In this document: piece by piece, positions 11,885-22,934 of the stretch
How the letters are laid out: every line of letters starts with the position of its first letter
How positions within the stretch are numbered: position 1 is the stretch's first letter
From: Monocercomonoides exilis
Taxonomy: Eukaryota > Preaxostyla > Oxymonadida > Polymastigidae
NCBI GenBank assembly: GCA_001643675.2
Contig: LSRY02000001.1
Location: forward strand, 2,284,501 to 2,348,500
DNA: 64,000 bases
Direction: 5' to 3'
Notes under the pieces: generated by a model
What the model saw: the letters and a program-made list of their open reading frames with translations, nothing else
Told to the model about the DNA's origin: nothing
Database searches by the model: none
Translations under genes and position numbers: made by a program

Positions 11885-12526
11885 TTATTTTGTACCATTT
11901 TCTCTCAGTAGTTTTTTTTTTTTTTTTTCTTCATATTGTTGATCAGAAGATATTTTGGAAGAAGAAAGAAGAAGATTCAATCCGCGAATTACATCTCCTC
12001 CTGTTATTGTCAAACAGAACTTTTCATCTCTTTTTTTTTGTTGAACTCTCCCACAATGAACACATTTGCTTTTAGTCAAACTTGGAATGAAAAATTGATT
12101 GTAGATTACATTATTTCCGTTCGAAAGAAAGGTGATCAGAGTTTAAAAAACGTCTGAAAATACTTTCACCTCATTCTTTCGTTTAAGATAAATGTCATGA
12201 AAGTTATTGATTAGTTGTCCTTTCCAAATTGAATCAATATCCTCCTCTATTCTTAGTCGATAAAACAATGAGAAAATAGCATTTTGCATCCGATTTATTT
12301 TTGTCGCCCCCACTTTCGTCACATTCAAACAAGAAAGGCATTGACATATGGCAGAAAAACAACAAACATTTCCTCCATTTTCCAATCCTCTCTTCGAACG
12401 AATAACAAGTTTGACATTTGTTCTTGATAATTCAATATCATCACCTTCAGCGTCGAATAATTGAGATTGTTGTGGAGTGTTTAAGATGGAAGATATGTTT
12501 TTTAAAATTATACATTTTTTCTGCAT
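11885..12526 (-). pseudogene. USP-like ubiquitin hydrolase fragment with one in-frame stop
   Basis: Minus strand, ATG at 12526. About 213 codons stay in one frame with a single TAA at 12145-12143. Residues 47-64 read GLENGGNVCCFSAICQCL, which fits the Cys box of ubiquitin-specific proteases (G-L-x-N-x-G-N-x-C); the nucleophile would be Cys55. After the stop, KCVHCGRVQQKKRDEKFC resembles the zinc-knuckle hairpin found in many USP fingers domains. The His box is not seen, so the domain is truncated at the C-terminus. Whether the TAA is a nonsense change, lies in an unrecognised intron, or marks a decayed copy cannot be settled here. Its role, if expressed, would be removal of ubiquitin from proteins. 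Confidence 0.5.
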
Positions 12527-13046
12527 TCAAATAAGAATTTATCTCTGAAACAGAAATTTTTCAGTGCATTGACAAATATTTGAGAAGAATCAGAAGAAGT
12601 TTATGATCGCAAAGATTCTGATTGTGCAGTGATTGATGCATTTAAAGATTGAATATGAATAATATTTGATGCAACTGAAGTAAAAATATCTGAATTCACA
12701 AATTCAGTACTTACGGTGGATTGTTTGATTTTATCTGATGAAGTTATCTGAAATAATAAATATGTATGAGTAAATAAAGTTGGTTGAAAAAATAAACATG
12801 AATTTGCATATGAAAAAGGTTGAGATATTGGAGTGATTTGAGAAGAAGAATTTGATAGATTTGTTAATTTTTTTAAATTGAATAGATTTGAAAATGTTGA
12901 GTAATTCATGTAACTGTTATGTTTGAATGATTGAATTTTAATAAAATATATTAATTGATATCTATTGTTATTTTTTTTCCAAAATATAAAAAAAGATATA
13001 TACTCAGATTTGCTTTTAACTTTTGTTCTGTTTGTATTTACTAAAT
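12527..13046. other. AT-rich stretch with one unassigned minus-strand frame
   Basis: A Ser/Thr/Asn-rich open frame of 150 codons runs on the minus strand (13053-12601) upstream of the USP-like fragment. Its first codons lie inside MITE-A. CTGTTTCAG near 12553 could be a splice acceptor leading into the USP-like frame, but no donor is evident. Coding status is doubtful. Confidence 0.3.
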
Positions 13047-13315
13047 GGGACAAAATATATAACTTCAGGCATTTTCATTGAAAAATTATGCACTTTTCAT
13101 TGACTTTTTGAGACAATAAAACACAATGAAAATGGGTCCATTTTTTGACAATAGCGAAATGCAGGAAAAACATTTTGTAATTATTTCCATGATGTTTGTT
13201 TGCAGATATGAAAATCAAATTTATTTTGAAATCTGATTAAGTTTAAAAATGTTATAAGTGAAACAATTTTTTCAAACGTTGTGCATAAAAAGCTTGAAAG
13301 TCCATATTTTCCCCC
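13047..13315 (-). mobile_element. MITE family A, copy 1
   Basis: Ends GGGACAAAATATATAACTTC and CTTGAAAGTCCATATTTTCC (then CCC). It shares the inner blocks TTCAGGCATTTTCATTGAAA and GCATAAAAAGCTTGAAAGTC with other A copies and is opposite in orientation to 26019 and 32075. Flanks AAAT/ACAT are not identical. Confidence 0.8.
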
Positions 13316-13454
13316 ACATGTTCACGAAGAAAATAAAAAAAGAACATATAAAAATTTCCATATATCAACAAAAAATAAATAATCAGAAAAATCAATAATG
13401 TTGCAAACAAAAATGAAATTCTTCAAAAAACCAATAAAAAATAAATATTTAAGA

Positions 13455-13832
13455 AAATATGTCAAATTGAAAATCTCGATCACAAAAGTGGTCACTAATT
13501 TTTCTTCAGATTTTGCAACAAACATACATAAAAATATGTGGGGAAGCGGTTTGTGTGGAAATCTGAGAAAAAATTAGTGACCACTTTTGTGATATCCAGT
13601 CATTTGGAAAAACACTTTTATTAAGGTTCTCATCAGATTTGATCCGTTGAACGATCGGAACTATTATAAAACAGAAAATTAGAATGACTGGCGATCACAA
13701 AAGTGGTCACTAATTTTTTCTCAGATTTCCACACAAACCGCTTCCCCACATATTTTTATGTATGTTTGTTGCAAAATCTGAAGAAAAATTAGTGACCACT
13801 TTTGTGATCGAGATTCTCAATTTGACAAATTT
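13455..13832. repeat. Nested inverted repeat (two inverted 116-bp foldback units)
   Basis: Units at 13478-13593 and 13693-13809 are near-identical reverse complements separated by about 100 bp. Each unit is itself bounded by GATCACAAAAGTGGTCACTA and its complement, so the motif occurs four times. Homology of the outer arms extends from about 13455 and to about 13832. No coding capacity. Confidence 0.85.
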
Positions 13833-15926
13833 TCATGAAATGTTAATTTTTTGTTGGTTTTTGTATTTAATTGCGTAAGAAAAATATTTGTGTGTATATT
13901 TTATATTATTTTTTATGATTAAAGAACAATGCATTTTTTGAAATGAAAAACCATATTTACATTATTTTTTTCCATTGAATAAAGTCAAGAAAAATTTTAA
14001 ACTAATAAAAAAATTTCCATTTGAAGATGTGTCAGCCAACGAATGGAATATCAATGAAAATGAAAAAATATACAATCCACATTCAGAAATTTGTCTGTAA
14101 GCGATTTTTTTTATGAGTATTTTTTTGTGATTCAACTCGTTAACGTCAAATGCTTGCTGTTCATTTCGTATGCAGCACAGGGCACGTATAGCAATCTGTT
14201 CTATACATTGAACATAAACTCTGAAGCGAATATTAATCGAATATTAGTGGATGAAAAGCGAAAGACGAACGAGACACTTTTTCGGATGCAAGCCCCACTG
14301 TGTAATTCTCTCGCAAGTTCCACTTTCCGCACAGCCTGTACAAATACAATGGGAGAGAGTGTGGCAGCTTTATGGGGTCATATTTTGGATGTTTCACATG
14401 GCTGATTCAAATTAATGTAGTGGAAGCAGTGGAGAAAGGGGAGGCAATGGTTACACCAAGGGCTCAACATGACAACTTTGGACATGTTCAAATTGACATC
14501 GTGTGTGGCAGATGCGCTGGAGAAGGAGAAGATCATCCGGCCGAATGAGATTGTGATTGTGGAGCAGACGCAGTGCATGTCACTTGAAGAGGAAGTATTT
14601 GTAGAAGCGAAGCTTGATGCGCCCAGAACAGCAAACTTTGTGGACCAGCAAGTGAATACAGCTATTTTCGGTAAATTTTAGTTTTTATTATTCAAGATTG
14701 CCTGGATTCTCGAAGGAGAGGGAGGTCAGGAAAGCAGAAAAGAAGAAGGCAAAATATTTTGAGCTCGATTAAAGAAAAGAAAAAAATTTAAAACAGATCG
14801 ACTTATGCAATGGTAAAGATTTGAAGCAATATGGTATGTTTAAATTTTCTTTTAATCATAACAAATAATTATTATTAGTTTATTGTCTAATATATGGGCG
14901 ATTATTTTTGGAGTCATACTTTTTTTCGGGGTTGAATTTAAGAACATTTTTAAACTGTTAAAAATTGAAGAATTGCAATCAGAAGAATTTAATTTTATGA
15001 ACGATGAATATGAATGTGAATTTTGATGAAAAACAAATGTTTTTTGATTCGTTTTTTATAGATAACCATTATTAATAACATTCTTTATTATTATTTGCTT
15101 TTTCAGGTAAAAGCCAACATCTACGAGAAGACCTGTTTGGAATTAAAGTTTATTAACTTCAATCAAGAGCTTTTGTTATCTGTTTGTTTAATAAGAATTT
15201 TTAATTATTAATAATTTGTCAATTGTTTTTAATGTGATAAATATGTTATCATATACGCAAAACAAAACATAATCTTAGTTCATTTCAAATATATTTCTAA
15301 TGCTATTTTCTATTATGTTGAAACTTGCTTGAAAAACAGCCTCATTAACAAGAAATCGTTCTTTCCTCAACTTTATCATATTATTTTTGTTGGGATGAAG
15401 ATTTATTCAATTCGTTATATTTTTCTTTTGCTTTTTTTTCTTTTCTCAATAACTGATAATTCAATTCACTGAAGAAATTATTCTTTATCCATAAAAAAGG
15501 TTCAATAATTTTTATTTCAACAATAATTATCTATCAGAATTTCATCGTTAAAGAATACAATTGAAACAGGTAAAAATTGCAAACGTGAATTGTTTTTGAA
15601 GTTAATTTGAATCTTTTTTTTTCACAAAAAGATGCGTTCTGAAACGAATTTGTTGTATCAACCGAAATAATAAGGTTCTTCAGATTACGTTCATTTTTCT
15701 TTTTCATTAATATCTTTCTTTTATTTTTCTTCCATTTCTTTTCCTCATTGCATTCTTTGGCCTTCTCATCTTTCTCATCTTTCTCATCTGTCTTATCTTT
15801 ATCCTCTTTTTCTCTTCCTCTGCCTTTTCTGCTTTTGCTTTCTTTCTGTTCTCAGCAGCTATGCAAAATGAAATCGACACACTTCCAAAAGCATCAATAA
15901 CTGAGATATTTCGTGCACAATTACTC
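13833..15926. other. Mostly non-coding; GC-richer island at 14100-14700 may be gene debris
   Basis: The island contains plus-strand frames at 14091-14405 and 14469-14681 that do not share a frame. One reading gives CGRCAGEGE, which hints at a DnaJ zinc-finger repeat, but the other three repeats are absent. No firm assignment is possible. A family B terminus lies at 14896. A short tandem TTTCTCATC repeat lies at about 15763-15800. Confidence 0.3.
14896..14960 (+). mobile_element. Solo left end of MITE family B
   Basis: GGGCGATTATTTTTGGAGTC follows ATAT, as in full B copies, but no matching right end is found within the expected 260 bp, so the element is truncated. Confidence 0.6.
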
Positions 15927-16745
15927 TCAATACATTACAAACCTCCTTTGTTTTTCTTCATTTCTTTCACCTGTCTCTTTCCAAGCCCTTCTTTTATCGT
16001 GTTTGCGCATTATCTCTGAAGGAGGCAGTTTTTTCTGCATGTTCAGCTTTGATTGGAACGTGAATGTGGAACGGTTGCAAAAGACAAAAAAGAGTATGTT
16101 GAAGTTCTGATAATTCTGAAGCATAGGAGGAATTTGAAGAGGCTGCATTGGATCGTGCATGGCAGGGAGGTTGAAGCGATATTGTTCGACGAGTTCTGGT
16201 TGAACTGTGGGGATAATATGAACAGGGATGAGACTTGATAATTGCAAGTGCAGAGAGGGAAAAGGAAGAAATGCAGGAGTTTGAACAAAAATGAAACACA
16301 AATTGAATGCAATTCACAGATATAAAAGTGCTATCATGAAAGCAAAAAATGAGGAAATAGAAAAAGAAACTTTGATAACTCAGTTTTCATTTCTAAAATT
16401 GAAAAGAGAGGAAATCGATAACAGTTCAAAAATAAACGTTTCTTAAATCAATCACACATATTTCACATTTCTGTTTTAACGCCTTGCCACTTCTCCTCTC
16501 AAACGCAGCAATGAATAGAAATACACAGAGACAGCAAATTCAATCAACTTGTCCGCTAACTTTAAAAGATGCTTGCACATTTGTTTCTTCAAATCTGAAG
16601 CATCATTAAATGAAGTATAATTTATAGATAAAGGAGGAGATGACGATTCTGGAAACGCAGAAGATGCATGGCTGTGTGGATAGCTATCAAACAATGGAAG
16701 CTCCGGGTTTTTCTTAAACATTCTGCTCTTCGATTTTTGCTTCAT
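15927..16745 (-). other. Two unassigned minus-strand open frames
   Basis: Frames at 16745-16476 (89 codons, starts with ATG, Ser/Pro-rich then a hydrophobic helix) and 16301-15927 (124 codons, Pro-rich) lie in tandem. Base composition is higher in GC than the flanks. They could be exons of one small gene or debris. I recognise no family. Confidence 0.25.
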
Positions 16746-17600
16746 TATAATCCTTTCTTTTTCTTCGATGATTATCCTCCTTTTTGATTTTTGCCTCGAT
16801 TAATCTGTCGTCCTCCAGCTTTTTTTATTTTCTATATGTCTAAATTTTTTTGAAAAGTTCCTCGACTTTTATTTTGTCCCACAAAAGATCAAAAATGATC
16901 AATATATTTTGATCATTCCGTTCCCATTTATGTTTGATAAATGTGATTTGTTGTCATTTATTTAGCTTTTTAATAAAAAATAAGATACATATTTGTTGAT
17001 ATCATATGCATTTTTAACTTTATATTGTAATACAAACAAGTGAGCGATTGCTTTTAAGCTATTTGAATCAAATGAATTGCAAATTCTTATTTCTTCATTT
17101 TCATTTCATATATTAGAATATTCATTCTGAATTTATGGATATTAACTTGGTTTTTTGTTATTTTCCTTTGTAAAAGACAAAAAAAGTTTAATTTACTTGA
17201 ATAATAGAATTTTTTATTAGAAAATTTCAAACATGAAAAATACATCAAATCTACATTCGAAACAATCTAAAGCTATTCGAAAAGATGTAAACATTGAGCA
17301 ATAATAAATGTTATCATTATGAAATACAGCACGAAATGTTAATTTTCAAAATAAATCTTTATTTATTACAAACTCAAAAATACAATCTCTTCTCATATAA
17401 AGATTCATAAAGTTTGAATCAAACAACTTGTTTTCTTCTCATTTTCATTTCGTCTCCATCCGTCGTTAAGACATATTCCGCTTCATTCTTTTCAAATAAC
17501 ACGAAAAAAGCAGATTTTCTTTGCAGGTATCCCATTCTGATAAGAATGTGGATGTTGTATTTAAATAGCCTGTGGTTCTTTTGGCTGATGCGTTTGGAGA
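16746..17600. other. AT-rich stretch with a solo MITE-E end
   Basis: A left terminus of family E (TGTCTAAATTTTTTTGAAAA) starts at 16837 without a partner. No gene is seen. Confidence 0.5.
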
Positions 17601-17639
17601 TGTCTCATTAAATTTCTTGTGGCAGTGGCAGCGCATCAG

Positions 17640-20600
17640 TCGTCACTTCTCTCAGAGTTTTCATCTTCTTCGTCTTCTTCTAATGCAGTACGCCGATCAA
17701 CTTCTCCATTCCGGAGGTGGAGAAGCGAAGAGAAGAAATCTTCAGAGAATAAGTAGCCATCATTATCGATGATTGTGATTGACTTTTCTGATGCGTCGGC
17801 GGTGGCAGCATTATTCACATCAGCAGCAGAAATGGACAACGTCGAGTGGCGGCTGCGGATTATTGTATCTGAGGCAGCTGGGGTGTATGCGCGGGACATG
17901 CTGCTATTGCTGCTGCTGCTGCTGTCAACGCGGGTGCTGCAGACGCTGCGGGATATGTTGTGGTGCGTCGAGCGGTGCTGTATGGGGTTGCACTGTGTGC
18001 CTACGATATGATGCTTTTGGCAATGCTTTCTGTTCCGCTGGTGGAACCGCTTCCGTAACATGCAATTTCAGTGGGAAAAAAGTCGGGGATAAAGCGGATC
18101 TTTGCAGCGGCAAATGTGAATTCATTCCCGTCGATCTACGATCTGTTTGACCTGTCGCTGCAGATATGGAGATCGCCGCAGTCGAGGCATGTGGTGGTGA
18201 AGCTGGACGACGAAGTGATGGGGCGAGGGGTTGAAGTGTGTGATATGGGAGAGATTGTGGAGAACGGACTGTCGGTGGTGGGGCTGAGGATGAAAGATGT
18301 GGTTCTGTCTTCAGCAGCGATTGCGCTGGCCGTACTGGAGAAGCGCGAAGAAGCAGAGGAAGCAAAAGAAAAAGAAAAAAAGATGGAAAAGAAGTTGGCT
18401 GCGGATAAGATGAATAAAAAGGAAAAACATGAAAAGGTGAAGCAGGAGATAAAGAAGAAGTATTCTGTAGGGAAGGATAAGATCATATCGATGCAGGAGA
18501 GGAAGATTCTGCAGCTGAATGAGAAGTCTAACTCAGAAGTCAGGAGGTGCAGGAGGCGAAGGAGGCGAAGGGACAGTTGGTGGCCACGAAGGAGAAGGTG
18601 GGGCTGATTGGTGTAAGGATTGAGAAGGAGAAGAAAGGCTGTTCTCTTCAAAGCGAAGTGGTGAGTATGGATGGCAAGTGAAAACTGGCTGGTCAGGGGT
18701 TACAATTGATACATCTCCTTCATTAATTTGTGCGTATGGCGGGCAATTCCATCATTGGCTTTGTTGATTCTGCCGTTGGAGCTGCATGAAAAGTGACGGG
18801 AGAAGTTAACAGAGATCAACAAAAATGGAAGTGTTGTGATGCTTGGATTAGATCTGAATGGGAAGGGGGTTGTTGCAAAAGTGGGGAGTGAGGCGAGTGT
18901 TGCGAGAAAAATAAACAGCGGTGATGGAGGCGGTGGTGGAAAAGCAGATGCAACGGTGCAGCAGAAGATGAACAAGATGGAGAAGGAAACGAAGATGCTG
19001 ACTGAGCTGTGGAAAGTGCAGTAGCAGACGTTAAGCGAGCAGAAGGCGCTGTTCAAGGAGGTGATTGAGAAGCGGTACACAGCGCTTGCGCAAAAGAAGC
19101 AGGATTAGAAGAAAATGAAGTAGTCGTATGAAGAGACAGTGCCGCGCCTGGTTGGGTAGGTGAATGAGCTGGAGAAACAGGTTGGGCTTGGGGACTTTGG
19201 AAGTGGCATTAAATGCGGGGCAGAGGAGAAAGATGAGAAGAAGAAGGATGTGGCGAGGAGGAGGAGGAAGAACAAAAGTTGAGTCGGAAAATACGATGAA
19301 GCTGAGGAAGGTGAAAAGGGAGAAGAAATAGATGAGAGCTCGCCGCATGGGTTTCCTCTATCGCAGTGTGAAGATCTAACGAAAGAGTGAAAGGACTGGA
19401 TGCTAGCTGTTGTTCCAAATTGTGAAGAAAAAGGTGTGGGGAAAGCGATAATTGTGCAGCTGCTGTGCATGCTTCTTGAGCAGACAACAGGCAACAGAGA
19501 CCGAGAAGAGTCGGAGCGATCTGTTACGCATTTAGGTGGATCTGGGGCAAGTGGGGTGCTTTGCCGGCGGGGTCGACAGAGATGAAGCGGTTGATGAGCA
19601 CGGTGTCAGGTGTGCTGGGGCAAGTGGCGTACGAAATGGTTAATGTACTTCGGATGTCGCACATATATTAGTCGTCTATTCCGATTCAGCGGAGTCAGCA
19701 ATAGCTAAAGACAGGACTGCGAAAGAAGCTGGCGTGGACGCTGTCAACGATCCAGAGAATATATGGAGAAGATATTAGCAGATTTGAGCGATGGCAGCGC
19801 TGGGTGGGAAGATGGGGTGCTTCCAAGTCAGTTGTTTTGGGGATTTTTTGTGTATGCGGCTGTGGGAGAAGTGCTCGGAGTAATAGAAGAAGGATGTGGT
19901 GCTGTTGAAGATGATCTTCGTGGTGGAACTGTTCCGAAAAAAATTTGCGGAGGTGTGGCTGTTGGGTGGTATGTGCCGGAGGAGTTTCCTGGATGCGAGC
20001 TGCATGACTTCCTGTACTGCAACACGGTGCTGTTTGAAGGTGAGCAGCAGCAGTTGCCGATGAAAGAGAAAGAGGACTTTTTGACTATGTCGTTACGGAT
20101 GTGTCGGATGTGTATCAATATTGTGCTTAAAGGGGAATTGGGGAAGAAGATAAAGTTGTTTCTTGGGGAGTTGGAAGAGATTAAGTCGGATAAGGGGGAG
20201 GCAGATGCGTATGTGTTTCTTGGATTGTAGCTGAACTTCTGAGGAAGAAGCTGCGAGGTTGAAAGAGGCGATGAATGCTCAGTCAGATGCGATATGCAGT
20301 GAAGATCCACTGATTTCATCATCTTCAGCAACATCATCGTCAATGTGTGTGGCTTGTTGAGGCAATGCGAACGATGAAGTGGAGTCTCTTCTGCATGTAC
20401 AATCCGCAGACGCTATTAGCGCTGTCCCTGAGGATCTTCTAAGACACGTGCCGGATGTTTTGATGCTGTCTGCCATATTAAGTGTCGGTGCTGTGGGCAT
20501 ATGAGGACAACGACTTTATCAAGCTGTACCAGCGGCTGCCGGACGTGTGCGATGCTGCTTTCCGACGAGAGCCTCTATCAAAGTCTGAGAACGTTGCGGT

Positions 20601-20930
20601 TGTAAAGATTGTGAGCTGTCACTTTGCACCGCGGAAGCAAACACCTGACGAATAGATGCGGGCGCTTTCATTGGTGTAGGCTGGGATGTGGGAAAGGGTT
20701 GTGCTGAGGTGGAGTGTGGAGAGTGTGCAGCCTGCGGTGGGGAAGAAAGAAGGGCGGCGGGCGCTGTTGTGGATGGTGCGGCTGGTTGTGGAGCTAGTGG
20801 AGCTACAGTTGTGTAGAACGAGGTGGAAAGGGCGATCCGCTTTGGGCTGCCACTGGAGGATGGGCAGCAAGTGACGAAGTTTCACAAGGAGATGGCACAA
20901 CAGAGGGAGGGAGGAGGAGTCTAAATCTTG
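17640..20930 (+). pseudogene. Decayed coiled-coil protein gene, GC-richer, with repeated in-frame TAG
   Basis: A GC-richer plus-strand tract readable as one protein only by changing frame. Segments are: PSIYDLFDLSLQIWRSP (about 18127); a charged coiled coil with NKKEKHEKVKQE (about 18413); EAKGQLVATKEKVG; LDLNGKGVVAKVGSEASV (about 18844); a second coiled coil (18961-19280); MKRLMSTVSGVLGQVAYEMV (about 19583); the frame 19763-20230; and a C-terminal part near 20600-20874. The frame 18836-19282 has TAG at 19022, 19106, 19121 and 19157 and then TGA. Further in-frame TAGs are at 19669, 19702, 20228, 20653 and 20677. A related, shorter remnant lies at 57294-58150. Function unknown. The coiled coil is visible; the rest is unrecognised. 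Confidence 0.6.
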
Positions 20931-22934
20931 TCATGCATCATATGTATATGCTTTTTCAACACAGCACAAACAGATTTCGAGTGAGATGGTGATGGCAATT
21001 AATAACATGTTGCTGTCATTTGAGTCTGCATTTGGCTTGATCGATCCTTAGATTTCTCCGACCATATTTTCATCGGCAATATTATAATCATCAAATGAGT
21101 CTTTTTATAATTTTTTCCTTTTTTTCTATCTCTTTAATTCTAATTATCTCTATTTTCTTTTGAAATGCACTTTCTTTTTCTTCGACACTTGCTTCAGCTC
21201 TGTCCATTACCCTCTTTCATCTTCCATTTTTTGTTTATTATTGCCTTCGTTTTCTTTTAATGTACTTGTCGAGTGAAACAAACATTTTATAAATCTTAGA
21301 ATGCGTTCTATTCTTTTAACAGATTTCAAATAAAATGTGAGAAATATAGAAGAAGAAGAATCTCTTGACGAAGAAGCAGCAAACGTCGCAGATGAAGGGA
21401 TAGACAAAAAAACGTATTTTGCAGAAGAAGCCTCATAATGTGCTTAAAGCGTGTTTGACGAGAGTCTGATAATCGTCTTGTATATTTTCCCTCAGGTTGT
21501 TCCCTCTGTGGAGTGCGCTTCTGAAAGTTTATCGAAATGTTCGTCTTCTCTTTGATTTTTATTCTGCAATTTTTTTTTTGTGAGATCTTCTTTATATGTA
21601 AGATGTTTAGATGGTTTATCTTCAATGACTTCAGAAGAGTGAGTTAACAAAATCACGTTAAGTGAGATTGAATGACATTTTCTTCAGTGTCTACACTGAA
21701 CACAGCTGATGTTGTGTGCATTGCAGCTTGCAAGAGGGCTTTTCCAGCTTTTGTTAAAGCTTGAGACCATGCTCAAGTTAGTTATCATTTTTTCATTCTT
21801 CATTTTCCACTCCATCCAAGTCATCGCCTCTATCCTCCTAGCTAATTTCGCACACCTCTTTTTATTGTTCCACTTTCGAAAAGTGTGCGCATGTCTCCTT
21901 ATGCAATAATTGAGGAGCTAGTAGTGCAGGGTAGCCAGCAGTAGTTCGAGTGAAAACGACAAGCCCGATGCAATGCCTGAAAGTGAATTGCTTGCGGTTG
22001 CTATGTGGAGTGAATGATATATAAAAGCATGCTGAGCAGCTAATTCAACATCACTCACTCCATTGCTTTCTGCTTCTCGATTGCTTCGACTTTATGCTTC
22101 AATTTGGTAGATGCACATAAAAATGCTCCGAATAAAGACTGAATGCGAGCTGGTTGCAGAGAAATTCGAGGATTATTTTCTCTTCAGTAACTTCTGTTAT
22201 TTCTATACGGTGCGTGACATCTTATTATTATTTCTTTGTGCCTGGATTTTGCTTGAGCTTCTGTACAATTTCATCTTCTGTATTCATTTTTTCTTTTTCT
22301 TCTTCGTTCTCATCTTTTCCAGTTTGAATGTTGCACTCTCCAAAAAAGATAAAGTTGTTGGCAGGATGTCGTTTTCTTTGTTTGACATTGATGATGAAAA
22401 AGAAAAACTGAAAGAGTTGATGGAGAAGAGAGAAAAAGAGAGAAAGAGAAAGAGAGAGAGAAAGAGAAAAAGAGAGAAAGAGAAAGAGAGAGAGAAAGAG
22501 AAAGAGAAAGAGAAAGAGAAAGAGAAAGAGAAAGAGAAAGAGAATGAATGAATGAATGAATGGAGAGAGAGAGAGAGATAGATAGAGATAGAGAGAAAGA
22601 GAGAGAGAGAGAAGATGAAGGGAAAAGAAAAGGGCAGATTCTTGATGGAATCGATGCATTTGAGGTTTTTGAAACTGATTTGCGAGAGTGGGAATTGGAT
22701 CTAACTGAATTATCTGGTGACGATGACTATAATCGTTGTCCGCGTGATACAGAGTGCTTTCCAAAAATGAACAATTCTACCAAATTGAATCTTCATAATA
22801 TCTTTTCTTTCCTTCTCGTCTTTTGATGACTCATATTCATACCAACGGTTTGAAGCTACTCTTCTGAAAACTTCGCTCAGAGTTAATTCTTCTTCTTCTT
22901 CTTTTTCTTATTTCTGTTTTTCCACTTAACATTT
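20931..22934. other. Intergenic, with purine microsatellite and a possible gene end
   Basis: Mostly T/C- or A/G-rich. A plus-strand frame at 22111-22551 starts with hydrophobic segments and runs into a Lys/Glu microsatellite. Beyond the microsatellite, the frame to 22826 contains DAFEVFETDLREWELDLTEL, which looks protein-like but is unassigned. Confidence 0.35.
22426..22620. repeat. Purine microsatellite (GAGAAA)n
   Basis: About 195 bp of nearly pure A/G, mainly GAGAAA/GAAAGA units with a short GAAT run near 22542-22560. Such tracts are unstable in length. Confidence 0.9.

Noticed and set aside
14469-14681. DnaJ (Hsp40) zinc-finger fragment suggested by CGRCAGEGE
   Set aside because: Only one of four CxxCxGxG repeats is seen, the next cysteines have the wrong spacing and the frame is interrupted; chance resemblance is likely.
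17779-18150. Cys-rich frame CCYCCCCCCQRG
   Set aside because: Out-of-frame translation of GCTGCT repeats; not a real Cys-rich protein.
18836-20874. Non-standard genetic code (TAA/TAG as Gln, as known in the oxymonad Streblomastix)
   Set aside because: The 2,594-codon gene and the two-exon gene contain no internal TAA or TAG, and other decayed genes here also contain TGA. The standard code fits better.
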